Assembly (NCBI RefSeq): GCF_003730135.1
Contig: NZ_RJVO01000008.1
Span: forward strand, 1 to 64,000
DNA length: 64,000 bases
Direction: 5' to 3'
Origin: Stagnimonas aquatica
GTDB taxonomy: Bacteria > Pseudomonadota > Gammaproteobacteria > Nevskiales > Nevskiaceae
The notes under the pieces: generated by a model
Told to the model about the DNA's origin: nothing
The model's database searches: none
The model's input: the letters and a program-made list of their open reading frames with translations, nothing else
Translations under genes and position numbers: made by a program
Part shown: piece after piece, positions 7,733 to 14,788 of the stretch
Position numbering within the stretch: the first letter of the stretch is position 1
Layout of the letters: the number at the start of each line of letters is the position of its first letter

Positions 7733-9070
7733 CTAGTAACCGCGGGCGATGGTCAGGCCCTTGAGCAGGTTCAGCGCCTCGTAGAGCTGATAGTCGTTCT
7801 CGGCCAGGCTCTGTTCGTCGGCGGCGATCTTGTCGGCGGTAGCCTTGGCGTCGGCCTTCTTGGCGGCATCGGCCTTGGCGGCGTCGGTGTTGTCGAGGCG
7901 GCCCTTGAGGTCGGCTTCCTTCTCGCGGATGCCCTCGAAAGGATCGCCATCGGCCTTGCTGATCTTCACCGGCTGGAAGCTGATGTCCGGCTCGATGCCT
8001 TCGGCCTGGATCGAGCGGCCGGAGGGCGTGTAGTAGCGGGCGGTGGTGATCTTGATGGCGCTGTCGTTGGCCAGCGGCAGGATGGTCTGCACCGAGCCCT
8101 TGCCGAAGGTCTTGCTGCCGACGATCACCGCGCGGCGGGTATCCTGCAAGGCGCCGGCGACGATCTCGGCCGCCGAGGCGGAGCCGCCGTTGACCAGCAC
8201 CACCAGCGGCCGGCCTGAAAGCTCGTCACCCGGAGTGGCGTTGAACACGCGGTTGGAGTCGGGGTCGCGGCCCTTGATGCTGACCACCTGACCCTTGTCG
8301 ATGAAGGCGTCGGAAACATCCACCGCCGCGTTGAGCACCCCGCCCGGGTTGTTGCGCAAGTCCAGCACCAGACCGCGCAGGTCGCCGTCCTTCTTGATCT
8401 TCTTCAGCTCTTCCAGCACCAGCTTGCCGGTGGTGGCGGTGAACTGGCTGACCCGCAGATAGCCGTAGCCCGGCTCCAGCAATTTGCCGCGCGCGGAGGC
8501 GACATTGATGGTGTCGCGCTTCATGTCGAACACCAGCGGCTTGTCGGCGGACTGCCGCAGCACGGTCAGGCTGACCTTGCTGCCGGGGTCGCCGCGCATC
8601 TTGTCCACCGCTTCCTTCAGCGACAGGCCGCGCACGGTGTCCTCGTTGATCTTGACGATGAAGTCGCCGGACTGGATGCCGGCCTTCGCGGCCGGGGTGT
8701 CGTCGATCGGGCTGACCACGAACACCAGGCCGTCCTTCATCTGCACTTCGATGCCCAGGCCACCGAACTTGCCGGTGGTGGTGGTGTTCATGTCCTTGAA
8801 TTCGTCCTTGTCCAGGTAGGACGAATGCGGATCAAGGCCGGCGAGCATGCCGCGCACCGCGTTCTCCAGCAGCTTGTCGTCGCTGACCGGCTCGACGTAG
8901 TCGCTCTTCACCCGGTTGAGGATTTCCACGAAGGCCTGCAGGTCCTTCAGGGGCAGCGTGTCGCTGCTCGGAGCCTGCTTCTCGGCAAACACGCCGTGGG
9001 TCAGGGTGATGCCGACGCCGAGGACCGCACCGGTGGCCAGGGCGAGGGTGAGACGGACTCTGGAAGACAT
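7733..9070 (-). CDS. ctpA: C-terminal processing peptidase, S41 family
   Basis: The 445-residue periplasmic serine protease cleaves proteins at their C-terminus. It has an N-terminal signal or anchor (residues 1-29), a PDZ domain (about 95-175) and the S41 catalytic core (about 200-365). The catalytic Ser is S299 in GGSASAAE and the general base Lys is K324 in KTFGKGSVQ, 25 residues apart as in Prc/CtpA. The C-terminal 60 residues are Ala/Lys/Asp-rich and low complexity. Start ATG 9070 (MSSRVRLT) is chosen because the longer in-frame extension to 9322 precedes the signal peptide and overlaps envC. It lies directly downstream of envC, a neighbourhood common in gammaproteobacteria, which suggests a role in cell-wall remodelling. 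Confidence 0.92.
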   Translation of the reverse strand: MSSRVRLTLALATGAVLGVGITLTHGVFAEKQAPSSDTLPLKDLQAFVEILNRVKSDYVEPVSDDKLLENAVRGMLAGLDPHSSYLDKDEFKDMNTTTTGKFGGLGIEVQMKDGLVFVVSPIDDTPAAKAGIQSGDFIVKINEDTVRGLSLKEAVDKMRGDPGSKVSLTVLRQSADKPLVFDMKRDTINVASARGKLLEPGYGYLRVSQFTATTGKLVLEELKKIKKDGDLRGLVLDLRNNPGGVLNAAVDVSDAFIDKGQVVSIKGRDPDSNRVFNATPGDELSGRPLVVLVNGGSASAAEIVAGALQDTRRAVIVGSKTFGKGSVQTILPLANDSAIKITTARYYTPSGRSIQAEGIEPDISFQPVKISKADGDPFEGIREKEADLKGRLDNTDAAKADAAKKADAKATADKIAADEQSLAENDYQLYEALNLLKGLTIARGY

Positions 9071-9197
9071 GGAAATCAATGGGTAATGAGGGCGGATACC
9101 GAGGGCTTGGACAATACCACAGCGGTTTCGTGCGACCGCCGGCGCTGGTGGACGGCCGGCATGAGCGCCGCGCTGGCTGGCGGCGTCGGCGGGCGGC

Positions 9198-10385
9198 TCA
9201 GGGCGCCAGCCAGAGCCTGGGATCAAGCGGCTCGGTGCCCTTGCGTACCTCGAAGTACAGGCCGGTGCGGTCGTGGCCGCCGGAATCGCCGACGCTGCCG
9301 AGATTGGTGCCGGCCGAAACACTGTCTCCGGCCTTCACCGCCGTGCCGTCGAGATGGCCGTAAAGGGTGAAATGGCCGTCCTCGTGTTCGAGGATCACGA
9401 TCAGGCCGTAGCGGTGCATGTAGCCGACGTAGGCGACCCGGCCACGTGCCGAGGCGGCCACCGGCGTGCCACGGTCGGCGGCGATCCACAGCCCCTTCCA
9501 GCTGAGCTTGCCGCCCACCTTCGGATCGCCGTAGTTGGCGAGCAGCGGGCCGCGCACCGGCCAGCCCATGCGGCCGCGCGCCTGGCCGAACGGCCGGGCC
9601 GGCTGACCATCACGGTCGATGGTCTTGGGCGTGGTCACCGGCGCGTCGGCGAGCACGTCGCGGACGGTGGTGAGCAGCTTCACCAGCTCCTGCTCGCTGC
9701 GCTGCAGGCGCTTGAGCTGGTCTTCCTCGTCGCCGATGCGCTCCTTGAGCCGCGCCAGCAGTTGTTCGCGCTCGCGCTTCAGGCGCAACTCTTCCTGTAG
9801 CGCGACTTCGTGCTGGGCCTTGGTTTCGGCCATGCGCGCCGCTTCACTGCGGATGCGCGCCTCCGCCTCGTCCAGGGTCTTGAGATCGGCCTGGATGCCG
9901 CGCACCCGGTCGGCGCGGGCGCGACCCAGGTAGTCGTGGTAGGTGAGCAGCCGGCCCACCGGCACCGCGCTGTCCTGCGAGAGCAGCAGCTTGAGCTGGT
10001 CGCGCTGGCCGCTGACGAAGGCGGCGCGCAGCTGCTGGGCCAGGGCCTCGCGTTCCTTGCCCAGCCGCTGTCGGGCGAGGTCGCGGTCGGTCTGTGCCCG
10101 GGTCAGCTCGGCCTGGCGGGCCGCGAGTTCCTCGGTCAGCTTGTTCAGGGTCGCCTGGCTGGCGGCCAGACTTTTTTCGGCGGCTTCGATCTGGTCGTCG
10201 AGGGCGTCGCGCTGGCCGCGATCCTTGTCCAGCGAGCGGCCCAGCGCTTCGATACGGCTGCGCACCCGGTCCAGCTCCTTCTGGCTGGCGGCCTTGGCCC
10301 CGGTTTTGCTGTCCGCAGCCAAGGCCGGGACGGCCGTCGACAGGGTGAGTCCGGCGGTAAGCAGCAGGGCAAGCGGAGCGCGCAA
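9198..10385 (-). CDS. envC: EnvC-type murein hydrolase activator (degenerate LytM/M23)
   Basis: The 395-residue exported protein activates division amidases at the septum. A signal peptide (1-23, ending ALAA) is followed by a long coiled coil (about 35-245, repeated Leu/Glu/Arg heptads) and a C-terminal M23/LytM domain (about 270-395). Zn-binding residues of active M23 enzymes are absent: the first motif reads KGLWIAADRGT without the His, and the final HxH position reads GLYFEVRKG. The same loss occurs in E. coli EnvC, which acts as an activator rather than a hydrolase. It is transcribed ahead of ctpA and diverges from the rhodanese gene. Confidence 0.9.
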   Translation of the reverse strand: MRAPLALLLTAGLTLSTAVPALAADSKTGAKAASQKELDRVRSRIEALGRSLDKDRGQRDALDDQIEAAEKSLAASQATLNKLTEELAARQAELTRAQTDRDLARQRLGKEREALAQQLRAAFVSGQRDQLKLLLSQDSAVPVGRLLTYHDYLGRARADRVRGIQADLKTLDEAEARIRSEAARMAETKAQHEVALQEELRLKREREQLLARLKERIGDEEDQLKRLQRSEQELVKLLTTVRDVLADAPVTTPKTIDRDGQPARPFGQARGRMGWPVRGPLLANYGDPKVGGKLSWKGLWIAADRGTPVAASARGRVAYVGYMHRYGLIVILEHEDGHFTLYGHLDGTAVKAGDSVSAGTNLGSVGDSGGHDRTGLYFEVRKGTEPLDPRLWLAP

Positions 10386-10447
10386 GGTGGAAGGCGCCTT
10401 TCGAGGCGGTATCAGCAGTGAGATAATCCAATCTAACTCAATTCCCG

Positions 10448-10882
10448 ATGGATTCGATGCAAGAGCTCCTGCAGTTCGCCACCGCCCACCCGCTGCTGAT
10501 CGCCGCGCTGGGCGCCGCCGTGCTGGCGATCATCGCCAACGAAGTCCATGGCTCGCTGACCGGCGGCAAGAAGCTGCCGCCCGCCGAGGCGGTGCGCCTG
10601 ATCAATGATCGCGACGCCCGGGTGGTCGACGTGCGTCCGGTGGCCGACTTCAAGAAGGGCCATCTGCTGGGCGCGGTCAACATCCCGCACGACAAGCTCA
10701 AGGCCCGGCTCACCGAGCTGGAAAAGGACAAGTCCAAGCCGCTGATCGTCTACTGCGCCCTGGGCGGCACCGCCCGGGAGTCGGCGCTGCTGCTCAAGCA
10801 GGCTGGTTTTGCCGAGGTCTATCCGCTGGCCGGTGGCCTCAATGCCTGGGTCGGCGCCAGCCTGCCGGTGACGGCCAAATAG
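10448..10882 (+). CDS. Membrane-anchored rhodanese-like sulfurtransferase (YibN type)
   Basis: The 144-residue protein has one N-terminal membrane segment (about residues 13-32) and a single rhodanese domain (about 45-140) with DVRPVADFKKGH and the active-site loop VYCALGGTA carrying Cys103. Rhodanese domains carry a persulfide on this Cys; the physiological acceptor is unknown. Gene order rhodanese-grxC-secB-gpsA equals yibN-grxC-secB-gpsA of E. coli. The next gene begins two bases after the stop codon, so translational coupling is likely. Confidence 0.9.
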   Translation: MDSMQELLQFATAHPLLIAALGAAVLAIIANEVHGSLTGGKKLPPAEAVRLINDRDARVVDVRPVADFKKGHLLGAVNIPHDKLKARLTELEKDKSKPLIVYCALGGTARESALLLKQAGFAEVYPLAGGLNAWVGASLPVTAK

Positions 10883-10884
10883 CC

Positions 10885-11139
10885 ATGAAGCCGGTCCGGA
10901 TGTACACCACCGGCTACTGCCCCTACTGCACGCAGGCCAAGCGCTTGCTGGCCAGCAAGGGGGTGACGCCGGAGGAAGTGCCGGTGGACCGCGATCCCGC
11001 CATCCGGCAGGAAATGATGGAGCGCACCGGTCGCCGCACCGTGCCGCAGATCTATGTGGGCGATACCCACGTCGGCGGCTTCGACGATCTGGCCGCGCTG
11101 GAACGCGCCGGCCGCCTGGACCCGCTGCTGAAAGACTAG
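10885..11139 (+). CDS. grxC: Glutaredoxin 3
   Basis: This 84-residue cytoplasmic dithiol glutaredoxin has redox motif C12-P-Y-C15 near the N-terminus, the cis-Pro motif TVPQIY and the glutathione-binding GGFDD. It reduces protein disulfides and mixed glutathione disulfides. Length and motifs fit GrxC exactly. It is the second gene of the rhodanese-grxC-secB-gpsA run, two bases behind the rhodanese gene. Confidence 0.95.
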   Translation: MKPVRMYTTGYCPYCTQAKRLLASKGVTPEEVPVDRDPAIRQEMMERTGRRTVPQIYVGDTHVGGFDDLAALERAGRLDPLLKD

Positions 11140-11224
11140 CTTCCGGTCCAGACGCTAGACTGTGGCCCCTAGAAGCGCGCCGCACCAGCGGCGCGCTGTT
11201 CGTTTTTCTCACTCCCGAAGCCCC

Positions 11225-11719
11225 ATGACCGATACCGCCGCCCCCCAGACCGCGCCCGCCACCGGACCGCAGGTACTGTTGCAGAAGATCTACCTCAAGG
11301 ACGCCTCCATCGAGATTCCGCAGGCGCCGGCGATCTTCACCCGCACCGAGCAGCCGGCGATCGACATCGCGCTCAACACCAACGCCCAGAACGTCGGCGA
11401 GGACAACTTCCAGGTGACCCTGTCGGTGACCGTCACCGCCAAGCTGCCGACCGGGGAGACCGCGTTCCTGATCGAGGCGCACCAGGCCGGCATCTTCACC
11501 ATCCGTGGCTTCGACAACCCGGCCGATGTCGAAGGCGTGCTGGGCGTGTTCTGCCCCAACACCATCTTCCCCTTCGCCCGCGAGAGCGTCGCCGACCTGA
11601 TGCAGCGCGCCGGGTTCTCGCCGGTGCTGCTGCAGCCGGTGAACTTCGAGGCGCTGTTCATCGAGCACCGCAACCGTCGCGCCGCCGCTGCCGCAGCGCC
11701 GGCCGCCGTCGCCCACTAA
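11225..11719 (+). CDS. secB: Protein-export chaperone SecB
   Basis: The 164-residue homotetrameric cytosolic chaperone keeps preproteins unfolded and hands them to SecA. Recognisable features are QKIYLKDASIEIPQAP near the N-terminus, NTNAQ, the HQAGIFTIRGF segment and CPNTIFPFARE. ATG 11225 (MTDTAAPQ) fits SecB length; the longer in-frame start at 11162 would prepend a short unconserved Arg-rich stretch. The tail is Ala-rich. An 85-base gap after grxC leaves room for a promoter, but the run is co-directional with gpsA. Confidence 0.95.
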   Translation: MTDTAAPQTAPATGPQVLLQKIYLKDASIEIPQAPAIFTRTEQPAIDIALNTNAQNVGEDNFQVTLSVTVTAKLPTGETAFLIEAHQAGIFTIRGFDNPADVEGVLGVFCPNTIFPFARESVADLMQRAGFSPVLLQPVNFEALFIEHRNRRAAAAAAPAAVAH

Positions 11720-11732
11720 GGCTCAAGCCCCG

Positions 11733-12734
11733 ATGCAGGCGCGGCTGGCGGTGCTCGGCGCCGGTTCGTTCGGAACCGCGCTGGCCATCCATCTCGCCCG
11801 CCGTGGCCACCCGACTCTGCTCTGGGGGCGCAGCCACGGCAGCATGGCGGTGATGGAGTCGGCGCGCGAAAACGCCGACTACCTGCCCGGTCTGCCGTTC
11901 CCGGCCAAGCTGCGGGCGCTGTCCGACCTGCCTTACACGGTGGCGGAATCCGAAGACCTGCTGATCGCCACCCCCAGCAGCGCCCTGGCCAGCACCGTGC
12001 GGGCGGTGGCGCCGCTGCTGCGGCCGGGGCAGGGCATCGTCTGCGCCTGCAAGGGTCTGGAGCCGGGCAGCGCGCGCATGGCCCACGAGGTGATCGCCGA
12101 AGGCCTGCCCGACAGCCATCCGGTGGCGATCCTGTCCGGCCCTACCTTTGCCAAGGAGCTGGCCATGGGCCTGCCGACGGCGGTGGTGATCGCCTCCAGC
12201 GACAAGGCCTATGCCGAGAAGATCGCCCACGAATTCCACGGCGACGGCTTCCGTGCCTATCCCTCCGACGACGTGATCGGCGTCGAGATCGGCGGTGCTG
12301 CCAAGAACGTCATGGCCATCGGCGTCGGCATCGCCGACGGTCTGGGCCTGGGCGCCAACACCCGCGCGGGCTTCATCGCCCGCAGCCTGAGCGAGCTGAT
12401 GCGCTTAGGCGTCGCCGCCGGCGCCAAGCCGGAGACCTTCATGGGCCTCGCCGGTCTCGGTGATCTGGTGCTGACCTGCACCGACAACCAGTCGCGCAAC
12501 CGCCGCTTCGGCCTGCTGCTGGCCGAGGGCAAGACCCCGGCGGAGGCCGCCGCCACCATCGGCCAGGTGGTCGAGGGCGCCAAGGCCGCCGCCGAAGTCC
12601 TGCGACTGGCCGACCGCCTCGGTGTCGACACCCCGATCACCCGCGAGATCGCCAAGGTGATCTCCGGCGAGATCAAGCCGGTGGAAGCGGTTTCCACCCT
12701 CGCACAGCGGCCGCTGCGTTCCGAGCAGCACTGA
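11733..12734 (+). CDS. gpsA: Glycerol-3-phosphate dehydrogenase [NAD(P)+]
   Basis: The 333-residue cytosolic enzyme reduces dihydroxyacetone phosphate to sn-glycerol-3-phosphate, the first step of phospholipid synthesis. It has an N-terminal Rossmann motif GAGSFGTALA, the SGPTFAKE segment, the catalytic Lys in GGAAKNVMAI and the NTRAGFI(A)RSL signature, with a C-terminal VEGAKAA region. It starts 13 bases after the secB stop, the same order as in E. coli. Confidence 0.95.
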   Translation: MQARLAVLGAGSFGTALAIHLARRGHPTLLWGRSHGSMAVMESARENADYLPGLPFPAKLRALSDLPYTVAESEDLLIATPSSALASTVRAVAPLLRPGQGIVCACKGLEPGSARMAHEVIAEGLPDSHPVAILSGPTFAKELAMGLPTAVVIASSDKAYAEKIAHEFHGDGFRAYPSDDVIGVEIGGAAKNVMAIGVGIADGLGLGANTRAGFIARSLSELMRLGVAAGAKPETFMGLAGLGDLVLTCTDNQSRNRRFGLLLAEGKTPAEAAATIGQVVEGAKAAAEVLRLADRLGVDTPITREIAKVISGEIKPVEAVSTLAQRPLRSEQH

Positions 12735-12833
12735 TCGACCGCCATCGCCATCGCCGCTAAGCTGCGGCGGCGCGGTCACGGGGAAGTGGCCGCCGAAGAG
12801 CACATCATTCCAACCGATTCGAGGGAGAACCCG

Positions 12834-13832
12834 ATGAAACACTGGCTAGGTTTGTCCGTGGTGAGCGCGCTGAGCCTGCAGCTGCTGGCCTGCGGTGGCG
12901 GCGGCGATTTGCAGGGAGCGCCAGATGCCTCCGCGCCCGCGGATTTGAAGTCCGCCGACGAAGTGGCGGCGGTGGTGGTGGTCGCTGGCAGCCTGCCCGG
13001 GCTGACCAGCGCCGACACCGGCGGCACCGCAACCACCAGCGGCGGCTCCACTTTGCTCGCCAGCGCCAAGACCCTGAACGCCAGCCGGCAGGCCGCCAGC
13101 GCCGCCAAGGCCGCACAGCCCAAGGGCACCAGCACGAGCGCCTGCAATGGTGGCGGCAGCGCCAGCTTCACCACCGATGATTCCACCCTGTACGCCAAAG
13201 ACGGCGTCACCACCGCCAACCAGTGCGTGGACATCCTGCGCAACAACGCCAACCAGGAAATGGCGCGCAGCACCCTCAACGGCCGTCTGGCGGAGAAGTG
13301 CATCGACAACGCCCAGACCAGCAGCAATTGCGCCAGCTATCAGGGCAGCGTCGGCCAGGGCAGCACGCCGTTCAGCGTCGCCTACAAGGAGGCCGGCGCG
13401 GGCGGTGAAGACAGTAGCAGCAGCGGCCTGTTCAGCTACCGCAGCAGCAGCACCGCCAACGGCAGCAGCGAAACCCTGCTGGGCACGCTCAGCGTGGTCG
13501 ACAACCGCGTGCAGCAGACCGCCAGCTTGCTGTTCGACCAGCTCAGCCAGCAGAGCAGCCTGTCCGCCGGTGTCGAGAGCCTGCGGGTCGATGGCGGCCT
13601 GGGCTTTGCCAGCAACACCCGCCGCTGCTTCAGCGGCAAGCTGCGCCTGCAGACTCTGGCTCCGATCACCCTGGACTCCAATGGCAACAGCACCAGTGGC
13701 CGCCTCGCCGTCACCGACGGCAGCAATGCCCGCTACGAGGTGGAGTTTCTCAGTGCCGGCGCGATCTCGGTCAACTACCAGGGCCAGCTGACCACCTACA
13801 CCGCCAGCCAGCTCGCCAGCTTCTGCCAGTAG
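12834..13832 (+). CDS. Lipoprotein of unknown function
   Basis: The 332-residue product has a lipoprotein signal ending LQLLAC, followed by four Gly then Asp, so it is not marked for inner-membrane retention and is probably outer-membrane or surface located. The mature part is low complexity, rich in Ser, Ala, Gly, Thr and Asn, with several Cys that could form disulfides (near VDILRNN, EKCIDNAQ, SSNCASY and RRCFSGK). I recognise no domain. ATG 12834 has a GAGGGAG ribosome site; the longer in-frame start at 12786 does not give a signal peptide at the N-terminus. It follows gpsA by about 100 bases and is probably independent. Confidence 0.75.
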   Translation: MKHWLGLSVVSALSLQLLACGGGGDLQGAPDASAPADLKSADEVAAVVVVAGSLPGLTSADTGGTATTSGGSTLLASAKTLNASRQAASAAKAAQPKGTSTSACNGGGSASFTTDDSTLYAKDGVTTANQCVDILRNNANQEMARSTLNGRLAEKCIDNAQTSSNCASYQGSVGQGSTPFSVAYKEAGAGGEDSSSSGLFSYRSSSTANGSSETLLGTLSVVDNRVQQTASLLFDQLSQQSSLSAGVESLRVDGGLGFASNTRRCFSGKLRLQTLAPITLDSNGNSTSGRLAVTDGSNARYEVEFLSAGAISVNYQGQLTTYTASQLASFCQ

Positions 13833-13841
13833 CTCCTTGGC

Positions 13842-14306
13842 TCAGGTGCCGCCGGCAAAGCCCTGCTGCCGCCAGGCCTCGTAGACCGCCACCGCCGCCG
13901 CATTGGCGAGATTGAGTGAGCGCGAGCCGGGCAGCATCGGCAGCCGCAGGCATTGCTCGGCGGGAAGACCGTCGAGCACCGCCTGCGGCAGGCCCCGGGT
14001 CTCGCTGCCGAACAGCAGGGCGTCGCCGTCGGCGAATTGGGCCTCGCTGTAGAGGCGCTCGGCGCGGGTGCTGAAGGCCCAGATGCGCGCCTCCGGCAGG
14101 GCGGCGCGGAAGGCGGCGTAGTCGGCGTGCTCCTGTACCCGCGCCCACTCGTGGTAATCGAGTCCGGCGCGCTGCAGATCCTTGTCGCGCAGGTAGAAGC
14201 CGAGCGGATGGATCAGGTGCAGCGCCACGCCGGTGTTGGCGGCGAGCCGGATGAGGTTGCCGGTGTTGGGCGGAATTTCCGGCTGGTGCAGGACGAGATG
14301 GATCAT
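13842..14306 (-). CDS. trmL: tRNA (cytidine(34)-2'-O)-methyltransferase
   Basis: The 154-residue SPOUT methyltransferase 2'-O-methylates the wobble base of tRNA-Leu isoacceptors using S-adenosylmethionine. It has the single-domain TrmL length, N-terminal HQPEIPPNTGN, the LFGSETRGLP motif and the knot-forming SRSLNLANAAAV motif at the C-terminus. It is convergent with the lipoprotein gene (stop 10 bases away) and divergent from the small exported protein at 14390. Confidence 0.93.
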   Translation of the reverse strand: MIHLVLHQPEIPPNTGNLIRLAANTGVALHLIHPLGFYLRDKDLQRAGLDYHEWARVQEHADYAAFRAALPEARIWAFSTRAERLYSEAQFADGDALLFGSETRGLPQAVLDGLPAEQCLRLPMLPGSRSLNLANAAAVAVYEAWRQQGFAGGT

Positions 14307-14389
14307 GCCGCCATTGTCGCCGCTGAATTGACAGCGCCATAGGCCGTTACTAGCCTGCCGGCACAGATCGCCCTGTGTTCGGAGTGCCC

Positions 14390-14680
14390 ATGAACAAGCT
14401 CGCCCCGCTGCTGCTCGCCGCCCTGCTCGCCGGCACCGCTCAGGCTTCCGACAGTAGCCTGAGCCAGGTCGACGAGACGCCCTCGGCCGGCGCCATGGCC
14501 TTCGATCTGCTGCTGGTACGGCCGCTGGGCCTGGTGACCACGGTGCTGGGCACCGGCATCTTCATCCTGCAACTGCCGTTCGACTTCAGCAACGAGAACA
14601 GCAAGAGCAAGGCCTTTGACACCCTGGTGGTCGAGCCGGCCCGCTATACCTTCGTGCGCGAGCTGGGCAGCACCGAGTGA
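14390..14680 (+). CDS. Small exported or membrane protein of unknown function
   Basis: The 96-residue product has a signal peptide (1-19, ending AQAS), then a hydrophobic segment (about 38-62, VRPLGLVTTVLGTGIFIL) and a charged C-terminus with Asn/Ser/Lys. Small proteins of this kind are frequent in Xanthomonadales-type genomes, but I cannot give a function. ATG 14390 is preferred over the in-frame 14375 because it gives the signal peptide directly. The gene stands alone between trmL and the M16 peptidase gene. Confidence 0.7.
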   Translation: MNKLAPLLLAALLAGTAQASDSSLSQVDETPSAGAMAFDLLLVRPLGLVTTVLGTGIFILQLPFDFSNENSKSKAFDTLVVEPARYTFVRELGSTE

Positions 14681-14788
14681 GGCTGCCAGCTTCAGTCCGG
14701 TTCGAAGGTCGCGCCGCGTAGCAGCGCCCCTCCGCAGCCCCTCCGAAAGTCACTGGGCAATCGCGCCCCGAGTGGACGCGAGCCCTGT